From contig NZ_JAFBBO010000001.1 of assembly GCF_016907235.1 (NCBI RefSeq), positions 248,001-312,000 of the forward strand: 64,000 bases of DNA, read 5' to 3'. The notes below the pieces were generated by a model that was given only the letters and a program-made list of their open reading frames with translations, was not told the origin of the DNA and searched no databases. The stretch's first letter is position 1; each line of letters begins with the position of its first letter. This DNA comes from Oerskovia jenensis. Its GTDB lineage: Bacteria > Actinomycetota > Actinomycetes > Actinomycetales > Cellulomonadaceae. Positions 20,313 through 29,377 of this stretch are shown piece by piece. A program made the translations under genes and the position numbers.

Positions 20313-21727
20313 GTACCACCATGAACCCCCTGCCCGGCGCCGACCGTCCCGCCGACGCCACCCCCGGGCTCCCCGAGCACCCGGGGCACGTGCGCACCGG
20401 CACCATCGAGGAGGCCCTCGACGCGATCCGCGCCGGTCGCCCCGTCCTGGTCGCGGACTCCCCGGACCGCGAGAACGAGGCCGACGTCGTCTTCGCGGCC
20501 CGCGACGTGAGCCCCGAGTGGGTGGCCTGGACCATCCGCCACTCCTCGGGCTACCTGTGCGCGCCCATGCCCGCGGCGCGGGCCGACGCCCTGGACCTGC
20601 CGCTCATGGTGCCCCACAGCCAGGACCCGAGGCGCACGGCGTACACGGTCACGGTCGACGCCGCCACGGGGGTCACGACCGGCATCTCCGCCGTGGACCG
20701 CGCCAGGACCCTGCACGTGCTGGCGGACCCGGCCGCGGGCGCCGTCGACCTCATCCGGCCCGGGCACGTCCTGCCCCTGCGCGCCGTCCCGGGCGGGGTG
20801 CTGCACCGTGCCGGGCACACCGAGGCCGCGGTCGACCTCGTCCGCCTGGCGGGGGCCGGCGAGGTCGGTGGCATCGCCGAGCTCGTCAACGACGACGGCA
20901 CCATGATGCGGCTCGACGACGCCGCCCGCGCCGCCGAGGAGGCGGGACTGGTGCTCATCACGATCGCGGACCTCATCGCGTGGCGCCACGAGCACGACCC
21001 GGCGGTCCCCGAGCAGGACACGCAACCGGCGCTCGTGCCCCGCGTGCAGGCCACGAGCGTCGCCGACCTGCCCACCGCGCACGGGCACTTCCGCGTCCAC
21101 GGCTACCGCGACCTGCGCACCGGGGCCGAGCACGTCGCCCTCGTGCCCGTCGCCGTGCCGGCGGGGGGAGGGGCAGCCGTCGACACGGGCCAGGGGACCG
21201 CGGGCGCGGCGCCCCTCGTGCGCGTGCACTCCGAGTGCCTGACCGGGGACGCGTTCGGCTCGCTGCGCTGCGACTGCGGCCCCCAGCTCCAAGCCTCCAT
21301 GGAACGCGTCGCGGCCCTCGGCGGGGCCGTGGTGTACCTGCGCGGGCACGAGGGCCGCGGCATCGGCCTGCTGGCCAAGATCGGCGCCTACGAGCTGCAG
21401 GACGCCGGGTTCGACACCGTCCAGGCCAACCTCGAGCTCGGCTGGCCCGTGGACCGACGCGAGTACGGGGCCGCCGCCGCGATCCTGCACGACCTCGGCC
21501 TCGACCGCGTCACGCTGCTCACGAACAACCCCGCCAAGGTCACCGGCCTGACCGCGCACGGCATCGACGTCGCCGACGCCCACCGGCTCGAGGTCGGGCA
21601 CGGCGAGCACAACCACGGCTACCTCATGACCAAGAAGGTCGCCATGGGCCACCTCCTGGACAGCCTCGAGATCACCCCGGACCACAGCCCGGACACCACC
21701 CCCACCACGAAGGAGAGCGACCGATGA
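20309..21727 (+). CDS. ribBA: Bifunctional DHBP synthase/GTP cyclohydrolase II
   Basis: This fusion supplies both riboflavin precursors. The N-terminal DHBP synthase (about residues 25-225) has DRENEADVV and the [13 protein letters not shown] block, and uses ribulose 5-phosphate. The C-terminal GTP cyclohydrolase II (about 245-460) has the zinc site [17 protein letters not shown] and the [10 protein letters not shown] loop. It has 472 aa. The ATG overlaps the ribE stop, and its stop overlaps ribH. Use of ribulose 5-phosphate ties it to the adjacent rpe. Confidence 0.97.
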   Translation: MSTTMNPLPGADRPADATPGLPEHPGHVRTGTIEEALDAIRAGRPVLVADSPDRENEADVVFAARDVSPEWVAWTIRHSSGYLCAPMPAARADALDLPLMVPHSQDPRRTAYTVTVDAATGVTTGISAVDRARTLHVLADPAAGAVDLIRPGHVLPLRAVPGGVLHRAGHTEAAVDLVRLAGAGEVGGIAELVNDDGTMMRLDDAARAAEEAGLVLITIADLIAWRHEHDPAVPEQDTQPALVPRVQATSVADLPTAHGHFRVHGYRDLRTGAEHVALVPVAVPAGGGAAVDTGQGTAGAAPLVRVHSECLTGDAFGSLRCDCGPQLQASMERVAALGGAVVYLRGHEGRGIGLLAKIGAYELQDAGFDTVQANLELGWPVDRREYGAAAAILHDLGLDRVTLLTNNPAKVTGLTAHGIDVADAHRLEVGHGEHNHGYLMTKKVAMGHLLDSLEITPDHSPDTTPTTKESDR

Positions 21728-22191
21728 GCGGCGCAGGAGCACCCCAGATCACCGTCGACGGCACCGGCCTGCGGATCACGGTCGTGGCCGCCAGCTGGCA
21801 CACCGAGGTCATGGACGGCCTCCTCGCAGGGGCCCGACGGGCGCTCGCGGCCGCGAACGTCACGCACGTCAAGGAGATCCGGGTCCCCGGGTCGTTCGAG
21901 CTCCCCGTCGCGGCCGCGCGTGCGGCCGAGCACGGTGCGGACGCGGTCGTCGCGCTCGGTGTGGTGATCCGCGGCGGGACCCCGCACTTCGAGTACGTGT
22001 GCTCGGCCGCCACGACGGGCCTGACGGACGTCTCGGTCCGCACCGGGATCCCCGTGGGCTTCGGGGTGCTCACGTGCGACGACGAGCAGCAGGCCCTCGA
22101 CCGTGCGGGCCTGCCCGGTTCGCGCGAGGACAAGGGCGCGGAGGCCGTCGAGGCGGCCATCGCGACGGTCGTGGCGCTGCGGGACCTGTGA
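21724..22191 (+). CDS. ribH: 6,7-Dimethyl-8-ribityllumazine synthase
   Basis: RibH condenses DHBP with the pyrimidine product of RibD to make the riboflavin synthase substrate. The 155-aa protein shows the family segments [25 protein letters not shown] and [15 protein letters not shown] with the conserved catalytic region. It ends the four-gene rib operon, in which every junction overlaps by 1-4 bp, so translation is coupled throughout. A hairpin follows. Confidence 0.97.
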   Translation: MSGAGAPQITVDGTGLRITVVAASWHTEVMDGLLAGARRALAAANVTHVKEIRVPGSFELPVAAARAAEHGADAVVALGVVIRGGTPHFEYVCSAATTGLTDVSVRTGIPVGFGVLTCDDEQQALDRAGLPGSREDKGAEAVEAAIATVVALRDL

Positions 22192-22218
22192 GGGGTCGCC
22201 GACGGCCCGACGGCGACG

Positions 22219-22252
22219 CGCACCCCTCGACGCACCCGCACCGAGGGGTGCG
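22219..22252 (+). terminator. Hairpin after the rib operon
   Basis: An 11-bp perfect stem (CGCACCCCTCG with CGAGGGGTGCG) lies 27 nt after the ribH stop and before the hisE promoter. Confidence 0.55.
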
Positions 22253-22309
22253 TCCGGTCGCGCGGTGACCGGTGGGCGGGACGGGTCGGCCCGCCCACCA
22301 CCGGGCGAC

Positions 22310-22315
22310 TACCCT
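22310..22315 (+). promoter_or_regulatory. -10 of leaderless hisE mRNA
   Basis: TACCCT is followed by 6 nt and the hisE GTG, with no Shine-Dalgarno. Confidence 0.5.
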
Positions 22316-22321
22316 GGTCGG

Positions 22322-22585
22322 GTGAAGACGTTCGAAGGGCTGTTCGCCGAGCTCACCGAGAAGGCCACCACCCGACCCGCCGGCTCCGGCACGGTTGCGG
22401 AGCTGGATGCCGGTGTCCATGCGATCGGGAAGAAGATCGTCGAGGAGGCCGCCGAGGTGTGGATGGCGGCCGAGTACGAGGGTGACGACAAGACGGCCGA
22501 GGAGATCTCCCAGCTGCTGTACCACGTACAGGTGCTGCTCCTGGCCAAGGGCCTGACCCTGCAGGACGTGTACAAGCATCTGTGA
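22322..22585 (+). CDS. hisE: Phosphoribosyl-ATP pyrophosphatase
   Basis: HisE hydrolyses phosphoribosyl-ATP to phosphoribosyl-AMP, the second step of histidine synthesis. It is a stand-alone, 87-aa MazG-fold protein with the metal-binding helices [18 protein letters not shown] and [15 protein letters not shown]. The GTG start directly follows a -10-like hexamer. hisG follows after a 169-bp gap. The hisE-hisG pairing is the common actinobacterial order. Confidence 0.96.
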   Translation: MKTFEGLFAELTEKATTRPAGSGTVAELDAGVHAIGKKIVEEAAEVWMAAEYEGDDKTAEEISQLLYHVQVLLLAKGLTLQDVYKHL

Positions 22586-22754
22586 ACCCGGCCAGGTCCG
22601 GGTCCAGGGGGAGGCACCCAGGAGCTCACGTTCCAGGGTCGCTTCCCTCCGTCATGTCCGTCCTCCCCGCCCACCGGTCACCGATCAGCTGCTGACGATC
22701 ACGGCCGGCACCCCCGTCCTTTCCCCTGAACTCCCCAAGAAACGCGAGGATCTC

Positions 22755-23609
22755 GTGCTCCGCATCGCCGTCCCCAACAAGGGCTCCCTGTCCGAGCCCG
22801 CCGTCGACATGCTCCGCGAAGCCGGCTACCGCCAGCGCCGCGACACCCGTGAGCTCGTGCTCGCGGACCCGGACAACGACGTCGAGTTCTTCTTCCTGCG
22901 ACCCCGCGACATCGCCGTGTACGTCGGCACCGGCACGGTCGACGCCGGCATCACGGGCCGCGACCTGCTGCTCGACTCGGGCGCCGCGGCCGTCGAGCAC
23001 ATGCAGCTCGGCTTCGCAGGCTCCACGTTCCGCTACGCCGCCCCCGTGGGCACCGTCGCGTCCCTCGAGCAGGTCGAGGGTCTGCGCGTGGCCACGTCCT
23101 ACGAGGTCCTGGTGGAGAACCACCTGCGCGCCCACGGCGTCACGGCCTCCGTGGTGCACCTGGACGGCGCGGTCGAGTCCGCGGTCCAGCTCGGCATCGC
23201 CGACGTCGTCGCGGACGTCGTGTCCACGGGCACGACCCTGCGCGGAGCCGGCCTGGAGGTCTTCGGCGACCCGATCCTCAAGTCCGAGGCCGTCCTGATC
23301 CGCCCGGCCTCCGTGCCCGACGACGCGGTGTCCTCGGGCCTGGAGACCCTCACCCGCCGCCTGCTGGGCGTCCTGACGGCCCGCCAGTACGTCCTGATGG
23401 ACTACGACGTGCCCGCACACCTCGTCGAGGCAGCCGTGGCCCTCACGCCCGGGCTCGAGTCCCCGACGGTCTCCCCGCTGCACGACCGCGACTGGGCGGC
23501 CGTGCGCGCCATGGTGCGCCGCGACGAGACCAACAAGCTCATGGACGCCCTCTACGAGGTCGGCGCCCGCGCGATCCTGGTCACCTCGATCCACGCCTGC
23601 CGCCTCTGA
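22755..23609 (+). CDS. hisG: ATP phosphoribosyltransferase (long form)
   Basis: HisG catalyses the first and feedback-controlled step of histidine synthesis. The 284-aa length and C-terminal ACT-like domain (about residue 210-284, ending TSIHACRL) mark the long, histidine-inhibited form. [20 protein letters not shown] at the start and [14 protein letters not shown] (PRPP loop) are clear. The GTG is preceded by CGAGGA at usable spacing. No histidine-rich leader peptide was found upstream. Confidence 0.97.
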   Translation: MLRIAVPNKGSLSEPAVDMLREAGYRQRRDTRELVLADPDNDVEFFFLRPRDIAVYVGTGTVDAGITGRDLLLDSGAAAVEHMQLGFAGSTFRYAAPVGTVASLEQVEGLRVATSYEVLVENHLRAHGVTASVVHLDGAVESAVQLGIADVVADVVSTGTTLRGAGLEVFGDPILKSEAVLIRPASVPDDAVSSGLETLTRRLLGVLTARQYVLMDYDVPAHLVEAAVALTPGLESPTVSPLHDRDWAAVRAMVRRDETNKLMDALYEVGARAILVTSIHACRL

Positions 23610-23682
23610 GACCCGGCTCCCCGCAGGGCCCGCACCCGACCCGAGGTCGTCCGTGCCCCCAGGGAGCCGACCGAGATCGCCC

Positions 23683-23724
23683 GCTGCCCGGGTGCCGCGC
23701 CTCACGCGCCGGCACCCGGGCAGC
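23683..23724. terminator. Bidirectional hairpin between hisG and the acetyltransferase
   Basis: Perfect 15-bp arms and a 12-nt loop lie midway between two converging genes, so it can end both transcripts. Confidence 0.65.
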
Positions 23725-23783
23725 GTCGTCTCCCACCCCTCCGGGGAAGCCCGCGCGCACGGGGGACAGGCACGCCCCCGACC

Positions 23784-24317
23784 TCAGCGCGGCGGGCACT
23801 CGTCGCTCGCCAGGACCTGGAACATCACATGGTCCTGCCAACGACCCGCGATCTGCAGATACCCCGGCGCCAGACCGTACCGGCTGAACCCGTTGCGTTC
23901 GAGCACACGCTGCGAGGCGACGTTGTGCACGAGCGTCTCGGCCTGCACACGATGGAGCCCCCAGGGACCGAACGCGAGGTCGAGCATCTCACCCACGGCC
24001 GCGGTCGCCAGCCCCTGACCGTTGCGCGCCTCGTCCACCCAGTAGCCCAGCGCGCACGAACGCAACGCGCCCCGCACGATCCCCGTGGCCGCGATCCACC
24101 CCGCGACCTCCCCCGAGGCGTCGAGCACCGCACGTGCCGCGGCCGTACCAGCCTGCTCCTGCTGGAGAACCGACGCGATCAGCACCCGCTGCCCCACGCG
24201 TGTGAACCACTCCTCAGGACGCTCGGGCTCCCACGGGGTCAGGAACTCCCGGTTGGCGCGCAGCAAGGACGCCAGCGCGGCGGCGTCGTCGAGATGCAGG
24301 GCTCTGGTGGTGGGCAC
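23784..24317 (-). CDS. GNAT N-acetyltransferase, RimJ/RimL-like
   Basis: This 177-aa protein has the RimJ/RimL-type acetyltransferase layout: an N-terminal REFLTPWEPERPEEWF segment, a GYWVDEARNGQGLATAAVGEML acetyl-CoA loop, and the ETLVHNVASQRVLERNGF signature (about 128-145) typical of ribosomal-protein alanine acetyltransferases. The N-terminal acceptor is unknown. GTG 24317 is chosen because the upstream extension is low-complexity and unlike the family. It converges on hisG and diverges from the PH protein. Confidence 0.9.
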   Translation of the reverse strand: MPTTRALHLDDAAALASLLRANREFLTPWEPERPEEWFTRVGQRVLIASVLQQEQAGTAAARAVLDASGEVAGWIAATGIVRGALRSCALGYWVDEARNGQGLATAAVGEMLDLAFGPWGLHRVQAETLVHNVASQRVLERNGFSRYGLAPGYLQIAGRWQDHVMFQVLASDECPPR

Positions 24318-24469
24318 GCCACATGATCCCGCACACCGGCACCCGCGCGGCCACCGCGACCGCCGTCCGGGCAGGCCCCGCCCGTCCCCCCGCCGACCAC
24401 GGAACCGTGCACACGCCGCGCCCGACGACAGAGACACCCCGACGACGCAGACAGAGAGAGGATGGGGAC

Positions 24470-24949
24470 GTGAGCAGCAACGTCACCCCACCCCCCGAGC
24501 CGGCCCCCGGCAACCCCTACGCCACCTTCCGCCCCCGCTGGGGCACCGCAGTGGCCTACACCGCCGCCCTCGTCATCCTGGCCGGCTGCACGTTCGTCGC
24601 CCTGGTCGCGACCGGCCCCGGGAGCGGTTCCGGGTGGAACAAGGCGGCGACGATCGGCGTCGGCGCCTTCTGCGCACTGATCCTGTGGCGCCTGGGCCAG
24701 GTACGCGCCACCGTGACCCCCCAGCACCTGACCGTGCACAACATCGTCTTCACGCGCCGGCTGGACTGGCCCCAGGTCGTCTCGGTGCGCTTCGGCCCGG
24801 GCGACCCCTGGGTACGCCTCGACCTGTCGGACGGCAAGGCGCTCGCGGTCATGGGCATCCAACGCGCGGACGGAGCACGACGCAGCGAGAACGAAGCCGC
24901 GCGCCTGGCGGCCCTCGTCGCCGCTCACGGCGAGGGCCGCGAGGACTGA
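24470..24949 (+). CDS. PH-domain membrane protein
   Basis: This 159-aa protein has two membrane segments (about residues 23-45 and 55-72) followed by a bacterial PH-like domain with RLDWPQVVSVRFGPGDPWVRLDLSDG. Proteins of this type are widespread in actinobacteria, often near rib or his genes, but no function is established. GTG 24470 follows an AGAGAGAGGATGGGG stretch that serves as the ribosome site. A long perfect hairpin follows the gene. Confidence 0.85.
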   Translation: MSSNVTPPPEPAPGNPYATFRPRWGTAVAYTAALVILAGCTFVALVATGPGSGSGWNKAATIGVGAFCALILWRLGQVRATVTPQHLTVHNIVFTRRLDWPQVVSVRFGPGDPWVRLDLSDGKALAVMGIQRADGARRSENEAARLAALVAAHGEGRED

Positions 24950-25018
24950 CGCGGCGCCGTCGGGCCCTGTGCTCGACCCGGCCCCGACCGGCACCCGCCC
25001 CGGTGCGCACGACCCCCG

Positions 25019-25068
25019 ACGACGCGAGGGCCCCCGGAACCTGGTGGTTCCGGGGGCCCTCGCGTCGT
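25019..25068. terminator. 23-bp perfect hairpin, bidirectional terminator
   Basis: Two 23-bp perfectly complementary arms with a TGGT loop lie between the PH protein gene and the convergent helicase gene. It is the longest perfect inverted repeat noticed in the window. Confidence 0.8.
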
Positions 25069-25101
25069 GCTCAGCGGCCTGAGACCAGGCCGGGGGTGGG
25101 G

Positions 25102-27024
25102 TCAGCGCTCACCCGTGCGGTACCGGGGAGCCTTGCGCTCGCCCCCGCGCTCAGCACGCTCGTCGTAGCGGCCGGCCGGGCCGTGGCCCGAGTGACCACC
25201 GGAGTAGCCGCCCGAACGGGGCGCGGAGCCCCCGGCACGGGGTGCCCGTGCGCCCTGCGGGGCACCCTGGTCGACCTGGATGCGCAGCGACTTGCCCGCG
25301 ACACGAGCCCGCGAGATGCGGTCGATCGTGGCGGAGTCGAGCGGCGTCGCGATGTCCACGAGGGAGAAGCTCGGGAAGATGTCGATCTTGCCGAGGTCCT
25401 TGCCGTTGAGGCCACCCTCGTTGGTCAGCGCACCGACGATGCCCGACGGCTGAGCGCCGTGCGTGTGCCCGACGGCCAGACGGTAGCGGGTACCGACCGC
25501 GTCGCGACGGATGCCGCGCTCGCCGCCGCGCCCACCCTCACGGGGGCCGCGCGAGTCGCGCTCGCCGTAGGGGCGCGCCTCACGCTCACGGCGCGCGTTC
25601 TTCGCCTCGGCACGCTGAGCCTCGAAGAGCTCCTGCTCCTCGCGGGCCTTGGGGCCGTCGTCGCCGACCGACAGGGCGACCAGCACGGCCGCGAGGTCGA
25701 TCGGGTCGACGTCCGACTCGGCGACGTACGCCGCGACCAGGTCGCGGTACATCGACAGGCGGCCGGCGGCCTGGCGCTCGGCGACCTGACCGAGGATGCG
25801 GCGTGCCTTGTGCGCGGAGACGTCCGCGGGGGAGGGCACGTCGACCTCTTCGAGGCTCGCGCGGATGGTCTTCTCGATGAACTTCAGACGGTTGCGCTCG
25901 CCCGGGGTCACGAAGCTCAGCGCCTCACCGGTACGCCCCGCACGACCCGTACGGCCGATGCGGTGCACGTAGGCCTCGGGCTCGCCCGGCAGGTCGAAGT
26001 TCACGACCAGGCCGATACGGTCCACGTCCAGGCCACGGGCCGCGACGTCGGTCGCGACCAGGACGTCCAGGGCACCCGAGCGCAGGCGCTCGACGATCTT
26101 CTCGCGGTCCTTCTGCGCCACGTCCCCCGAGATCGTGGCCGCCGAGATGCCGCGCTCGACGAGCGCCGAGCCGACCTCCTCGGCCGCACCACGGGTACGG
26201 GTGAACACGATCGCCGCGTCGGCGTCCGACGTCGCGAGCACGCGCACCAGGGCACCGGTCTTGTGACGGAACGGCACGACCGAGTACGTCTGGCGCACCG
26301 ACGTGACCGTCGAGGACTGGCGGGTGACCGCGATCTCGACCGGGTCGTTCAGGTGCTGGGCGGCCACGCGACGGATCGGGGCCGGCATCGTCGCCGAGAA
26401 CAGCGCGACCTGACGCTCCTTGGGAGCCTGGCCGAAGATCTTCTCGACGTCCTCCGCGAAGCCCATGCGCAGCATCTCGTCGGCCTCGTCCAGGACCAGG
26501 TAACGGATGTCGTCCAGCACGAGGCTGCGACGCTCCAGGTGGTCCATCACGCGGCCGGGGGTACCGACGACGATCTGGGCGCCACGCTGCAGCGCACGCT
26601 GCTGGGGCTGGTACGGCGAGCCGCCGTAGACCGCGACGACCTCGACGCCCGGCACGTGCTTCGCGAAGGACTCGATGGCCTCCGCGACCTGCATCGCGAG
26701 CTCGCGGGTCGGGGCCAGGACCAGGCCCTGGACACGGCCCAGGTTCGGGTCGATCGCGGCGAGCATCGGCAGGCCGAACGCAGCCGTCTTGCCGGTACCG
26801 GTCTGGGCGACGCCCGTGATGTCACGCCCCGAGAGCAGCGCGGGGATCGCACGCTCCTGGATGGCGGAAGGAATCGTGAAGCCCAGGTCCGTGACGGCCT
26901 TGAGGATGTTCGTCGGCAGACCCAGGTCTGCGAACGTGGGGCCCGACTGCTCGACAGGAGCCGGCGTCTGGGCGTCCTCGACCTGGTCGAGGGCATAGGA
27001 GGGCGCAGTGGTGTCAAGAGACAT
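25102..27024 (-). CDS. deaD: DEAD-box RNA helicase (DeaD/CsdA-like)
   Basis: This 640-aa helicase has the DEAD-box core: Q motif, AQTGTGKT (about residue 73-80), DEAD, SAT, and the helicase C-terminal HRIGRTGRAGRTGEAL. A DbpA/CsdA-type RNA-binding domain (about 480-570) and an Arg/Gly-rich tail follow. Such enzymes unwind structured RNA in ribosome assembly and cold adaptation. ATG 27024 is the first codon whose product looks like the family. A leader of over 150 nt is likely, as in cold-shock-type helicase genes. Confidence 0.95.
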   Translation of the reverse strand: MSLDTTAPSYALDQVEDAQTPAPVEQSGPTFADLGLPTNILKAVTDLGFTIPSAIQERAIPALLSGRDITGVAQTGTGKTAAFGLPMLAAIDPNLGRVQGLVLAPTRELAMQVAEAIESFAKHVPGVEVVAVYGGSPYQPQQRALQRGAQIVVGTPGRVMDHLERRSLVLDDIRYLVLDEADEMLRMGFAEDVEKIFGQAPKERQVALFSATMPAPIRRVAAQHLNDPVEIAVTRQSSTVTSVRQTYSVVPFRHKTGALVRVLATSDADAAIVFTRTRGAAEEVGSALVERGISAATISGDVAQKDREKIVERLRSGALDVLVATDVAARGLDVDRIGLVVNFDLPGEPEAYVHRIGRTGRAGRTGEALSFVTPGERNRLKFIEKTIRASLEEVDVPSPADVSAHKARRILGQVAERQAAGRLSMYRDLVAAYVAESDVDPIDLAAVLVALSVGDDGPKAREEQELFEAQRAEAKNARREREARPYGERDSRGPREGGRGGERGIRRDAVGTRYRLAVGHTHGAQPSGIVGALTNEGGLNGKDLGKIDIFPSFSLVDIATPLDSATIDRISRARVAGKSLRIQVDQGAPQGARAPRAGGSAPRSGGYSGGHSGHGPAGRYDERAERGGERKAPRYRTGER

Positions 27025-27436
27025 AGAGATGTGTTCAACCGTTTCGCTGAGGGTGGGAGTTACGCGTGGTTGCCAAGTCGGCTCTCCACTGGCCGCACTC
27101 CCGAACACACACCGGTGACTCGCCCGCACAGAAAAGGCGGCGGGCCACACTCACACGAACACGCGGGAACAGCGACGAACTCCAGATTGTGCACCCAGTC
27201 TACGCGACACCCGCTCCCGGGGAGGAATCGAGCCCCGGTGACGTCCAGCACAGGGCCACGCAGGCGCGCGTGCGCGACCACGGACACGTGCCACGACCCG
27301 ACGAAACCACACGAACCGGAAGAACCGGTCACCATCCGCGCCAGAAGCCCCGACCTGCCAGCGCCCCGCACGCACCCGGCCCTAGGATGACCCACCGTAG
27401 GATGAAGACGGCACAGGACGCACGGAGCAACGGACG
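27025..27436. other. 412-bp divergent intergenic region (deaD/pgsA-like)
   Basis: No gene is apparent. On the minus strand TAGACT (27202-27197) could be the -10 for deaD, predicting a leader of about 165 nt. On the plus strand two TAGGAT hexamers (27383-27388 and 27398-27403, 15 bp apart) precede the phosphatidyltransferase gene. No convincing -35 accompanies either. Confidence 0.4.
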
Positions 27437-28042
27437 GTGGGCGTGACAGCAGATCAAGAGGTCAGCTCACGCATCCTCACGATCCCCAACACCATCAGCC
27501 TCCTCCGGCTCGCCCTCGTCCCCGTCTTCGCCGTCCTCATCGTTCGCGGCAACGACGAGTGGGCGCTCGCGGTCCTCGCGATCTCCGGAGCCTCCGACTG
27601 GCTCGACGGCGTGCTCGCCCGACGCCTCGACCAGGTCACCAAGCTCGGACAGATGCTCGACCCCGCAGCCGACCGGCTCTTCATCCTCGTCACGCTCGTC
27701 GGTCTCGCATGGAGAGACGTCGTACCCCTGTGGGTCCTGGTCGTCATCCTCCTCCGCGACATCACCCTCGTGTGCCTCCTGCCCGTCCTCACCCGCCACG
27801 GCTACGGCCCCCTGCCCGTGAGCTTCGTCGGCAAGGCAGCGACCTTCGCCCTCCTGTACGCCTTCCCCCTGCTGCTGCTCGCCGAGGCCCCCGGCGCCCT
27901 CGGCGCGACCGCCTCCATCATCGGCTGGGCCTTCACCGGATGGGGCGTCGGCCTCTACTGGCTCGCCGGCATCCAGTACATCCGCCAGACCCGCCAGCTC
28001 GTCGCACCCCGCACCGACCCCCAGGAGACGGCCGCAGGATGA
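27437..28042 (+). CDS. CDP-alcohol phosphatidyltransferase (PgsA-like)
   Basis: This integral membrane protein of 201 aa has the CDP-alcohol phosphotransferase signature DWLDGVLARR....GQMLDPAADR (about residues 55-81) and about five or six membrane segments. It transfers a phosphatidyl group from CDP-diacylglycerol to an alcohol, probably glycerol phosphate or a related acceptor. The mycobacterial orthologue by position is annotated PgsA2. The GTG at 27437 follows GGAG by 9 nt. It starts the DUF881-Sbp-garA gene cluster, and its stop overlaps the next start. Confidence 0.9.
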   Translation: MGVTADQEVSSRILTIPNTISLLRLALVPVFAVLIVRGNDEWALAVLAISGASDWLDGVLARRLDQVTKLGQMLDPAADRLFILVTLVGLAWRDVVPLWVLVVILLRDITLVCLLPVLTRHGYGPLPVSFVGKAATFALLYAFPLLLLAEAPGALGATASIIGWAFTGWGVGLYWLAGIQYIRQTRQLVAPRTDPQETAAG

Positions 28043-29040
28043 CCACCACCCCCCGCAACGACGCGCACCCCTCCCGGCACGGGAAGCCGGCCCTCGACGC
28101 CTCCATGACCCTCCTCACCGAAGTCATGGACCGCCCCCTCGACGCCGGCTACGCCGAGGCCGCCGCGCGCCGCGCCGCCGGGGACGAGCCGCCCCGCAAG
28201 ACCCGCACCTGGGTCCTCGTCGCAGCGCTCGCCGTCCTGCTGGGCTTCGTGACGGCCGCCGCGACGATCGACCTGCGCGCACCCCAGGGTGCGGCGATCG
28301 ACGCGCGCAGGGTGCTCGAGAAGGAGATCGTGAGCCGGCGTGAGGAGGTGGACGCCCTCTCCGCGCAAGCCACGGCGCTGAGCGAGGAGATCGAGACCCT
28401 GCAGACCGAGGCGCTGGCCGACGTCGACCCGGTGCTCCTGGAGACCCTGCAGATCGACGGCGTCGCCAACGGGTCGATCGCGGTCACGGGGCCGGGGCTC
28501 GTGATCACCCTCAACGACGCCGCGGAGGGCGTCGGTGCCGACGACCAGTCGCTCAACAAGAAGGTGCAGGACGGCGACCTCCAGCGCGTGGTCAACTCGC
28601 TCTGGGCCTCGGGCGCGGAGGCCATCGCGATCAACGGCCAGCGACTCACGCCGCTCAGCGCCGTCCGGAGCGCGGGCGAGGCGATCCTCGTGGACCTCCA
28701 GCCCCTGATCGCCCCGTACCGGGTCGAGGCGATCGGCGACCCGGCGACGCTCGAGACCGAGTTCGCCCGCTCGTCGGCCCCCGGCTACCTGAGCACCATC
28801 AGCTCGACGTGGGGAATCCAGTACAGCCGGATCCCGCAGAGCAAGCTCTCGCTGCCCGGCAACGGGATCCAACGTCTGTTCTACGCGCACGCCGTAGACT
28901 CCACGGCAGCCACATGTGACGAGCCTGAGGCGCCGACCGGGCAGGACGGCGCGTCGACGGGGGAGACGGAGAGCCCCGCGTCGTCGACCGGTCCTACCGG
29001 AGCCGACAGTTCACTCGCAGGGCAGGAGAGCACGGAATGA
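28039..29040 (+). CDS. DUF881 family membrane protein (first copy)
   Basis: The 333-aa protein has a cytoplasmic N-terminus, one membrane segment (about residue 58-76), a coiled coil (about 88-128) and the conserved DUF881 domain (from about 140: VTGPGLVITLND, LWASGAEAIAINGQRL, YRVEAIGDPATLE). It is one of two DUF881 proteins flanking Sbp, as in mycobacteria. The function is unknown. The single anchor, coiled coil and conserved partners suggest an envelope or division-linked assembly (inference). Start and stop overlap the neighbouring genes by 4 bp. Confidence 0.93.
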   Translation: MTTTPRNDAHPSRHGKPALDASMTLLTEVMDRPLDAGYAEAAARRAAGDEPPRKTRTWVLVAALAVLLGFVTAAATIDLRAPQGAAIDARRVLEKEIVSRREEVDALSAQATALSEEIETLQTEALADVDPVLLETLQIDGVANGSIAVTGPGLVITLNDAAEGVGADDQSLNKKVQDGDLQRVVNSLWASGAEAIAINGQRLTPLSAVRSAGEAILVDLQPLIAPYRVEAIGDPATLETEFARSSAPGYLSTISSTWGIQYSRIPQSKLSLPGNGIQRLFYAHAVDSTAATCDEPEAPTGQDGASTGETESPASSTGPTGADSSLAGQESTE

Positions 29041-29369
29041 TCGCAGTCGTCGGACTGGTCCTCGGAGTCGTGGCGGGGCTCGTGCTCCAACCCACCGTCC
29101 CCGTCGCCCTTCAGCCCTACCTGCCCATCGCGGTCGTCGCGGCGCTCGACGCGCTCTTCGGTGGCCTGCGGGCCATGCTCGACGGGCTCTTCAACGACAA
29201 GGTCTTCCTCGTCTCGTTCCTCTCGAACGTCGTCGTCGCAGCCCTCATCGTCTTCCTCGGCGACCAGCTCGGTGTGGGGACCCAGCTCTCGACGGGCGTC
29301 GTCGTCGTCCTCGGGATCCGCATCTTCTCCAACGCCGCCGCCATCCGTCGGCACCTGTTCAAGGCCTAG
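29037..29369 (+). CDS. sbp: Small basic protein family membrane protein (DUF1290)
   Basis: This 110-aa protein with three to four membrane helices matches the small basic protein family: GLVLGVVAGLVLQPTVP, PYLPIAVVAALDALFGGLRA and GIRIFSNAAAIRRHLF. In Gram-positive bacteria it lies near cell-division genes and its role is unclear. It sits between the two DUF881 genes, overlapping the first by 4 bp, and the second follows 8 nt after its stop. Confidence 0.95.
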   Translation: MIAVVGLVLGVVAGLVLQPTVPVALQPYLPIAVVAALDALFGGLRAMLDGLFNDKVFLVSFLSNVVVAALIVFLGDQLGVGTQLSTGVVVVLGIRIFSNAAAIRRHLFKA

Positions 29370-29377
29370 GTGACGCG

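Noticed and set aside
22655-22696. 13-codon ORF before hisG as a histidine leader peptide
   Set aside because: It has a single His codon, no ribosome site and no terminator/antiterminator pair.
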